Shown: positions 62,658-64,000 of the stretch, piece by piece
Layout: every line of letters starts with the position of its first letter
Position numbering within the stretch: position 1 is the first letter of the stretch
Assembly: GCF_003003265.1 (NCBI RefSeq)
Contig: NZ_PVTL01000010.1
Coordinates: forward strand, 43,311 to 107,310
Length of the DNA: 64,000 nt
Source of the DNA: Glaciihabitans tibetensis
GTDB taxonomy: Bacteria > Actinomycetota > Actinomycetes > Actinomycetales > Microbacteriaceae
Direction: 5' to 3'
Notes under the pieces: model-generated
The model's database searches: none
Told to the model about the DNA's origin: nothing
The model's input: only the letters and a program-made list of their open reading frames with translations
Made by a program: the position numbers and the translations under genes

Positions 62658-63625
62658 GCCACATCGACGCAGAAGATCTTGCCCTGATCGCTCTCACCCC
62701 GGCGGCTGCGACGAACCGGCAGCAGGCCCACCTCCAGGTCTGCGGCGAATGCTCCCGCGAGGAACAGGCGTTGGCGCGTACCGTTGCGCTGGGCAGGACG
62801 GCGGATGACGCGGCGCTGACCGCCCCGCCGGCCGCAGTCTGGACCCGCATCCACGACGAACTCGGGCTGTCGGGATCGGTCGCGAGGCCTCCGGTGTTGG
62901 CGGGCTCGGTCGAGTGGCCTCCCGTGGCGGCGGACTCGGTCAAGTCGCCTCCCGTCGTGACGGACTCGGTCGAGTCGCCTCCCGTCGTGACGGACTCGAC
63001 AGCAACGCGTCCTGTGGCTGCGGTTCCGGCCGCCGGGCTCGCCGACCTTCCCGAAGGCGGGCTTAGCGCCGTGCCCGATTCCGTGCCCGCCGCGGTGCCG
63101 ACTGCCGTGCCGACCGCTGTGCCCACCGCGGTGCCGACTGCCGTGCCGACCGCCGTGCCGACCCGCTCTGGCGGACGGCGACGGATGTGGCCGCTTCTCG
63201 TTGCCGCCGTCGCCGCGGGAGTATTCGGCGGGCTCGCGGTGGGAGCGCAACTTTCCACCGTCACCGAGCGCGCTTCGGTCGTCGCTCGGGCTGTGCTTGA
63301 CCCGCTCCCCGGCTGGGATGCCACGGGCAGCGCACAGGTGGAGGAACGCGCGGATGGCCGACGCGACGTTGTCGTCACCCTGGGTGAGGACGCGACCGAG
63401 TCCGGTTCAGCCGATGGCTCGCTGCGCGAGGTGTGGCTCCTCACCCCCGACGCGTCGGGTCTGGTCAGCCTCGGTTTTCTTGACGGCTCGGACGGCCGGT
63501 TCGTGATCCCGACCGGCATTGACCTGGGTCAATATCCGCTCGTGGACGTTTCCGTGGAGTCCGCAGACGGCGACCCTGCCCACTCGGGTAACTCGGTGGT
63601 GCGTGGTGAGCTGCGGGTGAGTTGA
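62654..63625 (+). CDS. RskA-type anti-sigma factor
   Basis: A 323-residue protein. The N-terminal zinc anti-sigma motif H-L-Q-V-C-G-E-C (H-x3-C-x2-C) binds the sigma factor. One membrane helix (W-P-L-L-V-A-A-V-A-A-G-V-F) near residue 180 leads to an external RskA domain with V-T-L-G-E-D and L-R-E-V-W-L-L. Between them is a low-complexity linker with S-V-x2-P-P-V-V units and repeated P-T-A-V, each encoded by DNA repeats (62876-63170). ATGA overlap with the sigma gene. Confidence 0.92.
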   Translation: MSHIDAEDLALIALTPAAATNRQQAHLQVCGECSREEQALARTVALGRTADDAALTAPPAAVWTRIHDELGLSGSVARPPVLAGSVEWPPVAADSVKSPPVVTDSVESPPVVTDSTATRPVAAVPAAGLADLPEGGLSAVPDSVPAAVPTAVPTAVPTAVPTAVPTAVPTRSGGRRRMWPLLVAAVAAGVFGGLAVGAQLSTVTERASVVARAVLDPLPGWDATGSAQVEERADGRRDVVVTLGEDATESGSADGSLREVWLLTPDASGLVSLGFLDGSDGRFVIPTGIDLGQYPLVDVSVESADGDPAHSGNSVVRGELRVS

Positions 63626-63735
63626 GCTCGCCCAGCGCTTGACGCCCTCGGTGTCATTCCGCCATGCCTAGCGCTCATCTTCTTCGCTTGCGTCATTCCC
63701 TGCTCTCGCTGCTCTCTCTGCTCTTCCTGCCTTAC

Positions 63736-63751
63736 TCGAACATAGTTTCGA
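63736..63751. promoter_or_regulatory. LexA-like box
   Basis: TCGAAC-ATAG-TTTCGA differs by one base from TCGAAC-N4-GTTCGA. It lies 58 bp before the start of the DUF222/HNH gene. Confidence 0.6.
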
Positions 63752-63809
63752 ACAATGCGGCGATAGTCAAGCCCTATCTTCGAATGCTGTTCGGCACGAT
63801 GATTGATAT

Positions 63810-64000
63810 ATGGACTCGACATTCGAACACACCGCCCCGGTCGAGCACTGGGCTGTCCCCGGCGTGACGGTGGAGCCGGGGGTGGAATCGTGGGCTCTTC
63901 CCCCAACCCCGGTGGTGCCCGCAATGTCAGTGCTGCAGGCGTCGGGTGAGTTGGTGGTGTTGCTTGGCCGGGTCAGGGCGGATCTGGCCCGTGCGGCGGA
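63810..64000 (+). CDS. DUF222/HNH endonuclease-like protein, 5' part
   Basis: The frame is open from ATG 63810 to the window end (63 codons). The segment M-S-V-L-Q-A-S-G-E-L-V-V-L-L-G-R-V-R-A-D-L-A-R matches the first helix of DUF222 (13E12) proteins, which carry a C-terminal HNH nuclease. The HNH part is outside the window. A LexA-like box upstream agrees with the known SOS control of some 13E12 genes in mycobacteria. Confidence 0.7.
   Translation, partial: MDSTFEHTAPVEHWAVPGVTVEPGVESWALPPTPVVPAMSVLQASGELVVLLGRVRADLARAA

Overview
The window is about 65% GC and reads as chromosomal DNA from a high-GC Gram-positive actinobacterium, most likely of the family Microbacteriaceae. The evidence is an actinobacterial-type cytochrome c oxidase subunit IV, mycothiol-type arsenate reductases, a DUF222/HNH (13E12-like) gene, a class F sortase with an RskA-type anti-sigma factor, frequent GTG starts and LexA boxes of the TCGAAC-N4-GTTCGA class. 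No rRNA, tRNA, CRISPR array, integrase or transposase was seen. The genus assignment is inference.

Region 1 (1-5,260) starts inside an SDR dehydrogenase, followed by an RpiB-fold isomerase and an MHS-type transporter. This is probably a DhuD/DhuI-type route for unsaturated uronates. An alpha/beta hydrolase, a membrane protein and a zinc alcohol dehydrogenase follow. Region 2 (5,260-18,540) holds a DUF305 lipoprotein, a large MGH1/GH63-like glucosidase and a LacI-controlled glycoside locus. That locus has a secreted GH3 enzyme divergent from a binding protein, two permeases and a cytoplasmic GH78 rhamnosidase, ending in a convergent LacI regulator. Two identical 14-bp palindromes flank the divergent promoters.

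Region 3 (18,650-25,250) has a VOC/HxlR pair and an arsenic island: ArsR, an ArsO-like flavoprotein, an MFS carrier, an AqpS-like channel, an ArsR-ArsC fusion and a separate ArsC. There are two operator classes and no Acr3 or ArsB. Region 4 (25,260-32,120) is an Ugp-like ABC importer with a metallo-phosphodiesterase-like protein and a HAD hydrolase, under a LysR gene. Region 5 (32,190-42,880) is mixed housekeeping and stress: DUF2945, CorA, an APC permease, CtaF, Arr (rifamycin ADP-ribosyltransferase), a Clp N-domain protein, a DHFR-like protein, an SDR with an unusual N-terminal extension, a HAD phosphatase, and a drug exporter with its TetR.

Region 6 (43,030-48,420) is an RpiR regulator, an AfuABC-like ABC importer and a histidine phosphatase in one run, which suggests import and dephosphorylation of a phosphorylated compound. 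Region 7 (48,470-60,160) has a TetR/DHA2 exporter pair, a LexA-boxed DUF6504 gene, several small enzymes, a TetR/ADH divergon and a MerR/MFS/hydrolase regulon. Region 8 (60,350-64,000) is a DUF4397 surface protein, class F sortase, ECF sigma and anti-sigma set, then the start of a DUF222/HNH gene behind a second LexA-like box.

A window-wide oddity is a set of unrelated short tandem arrays with 15-18 bp periods, placed between genes.
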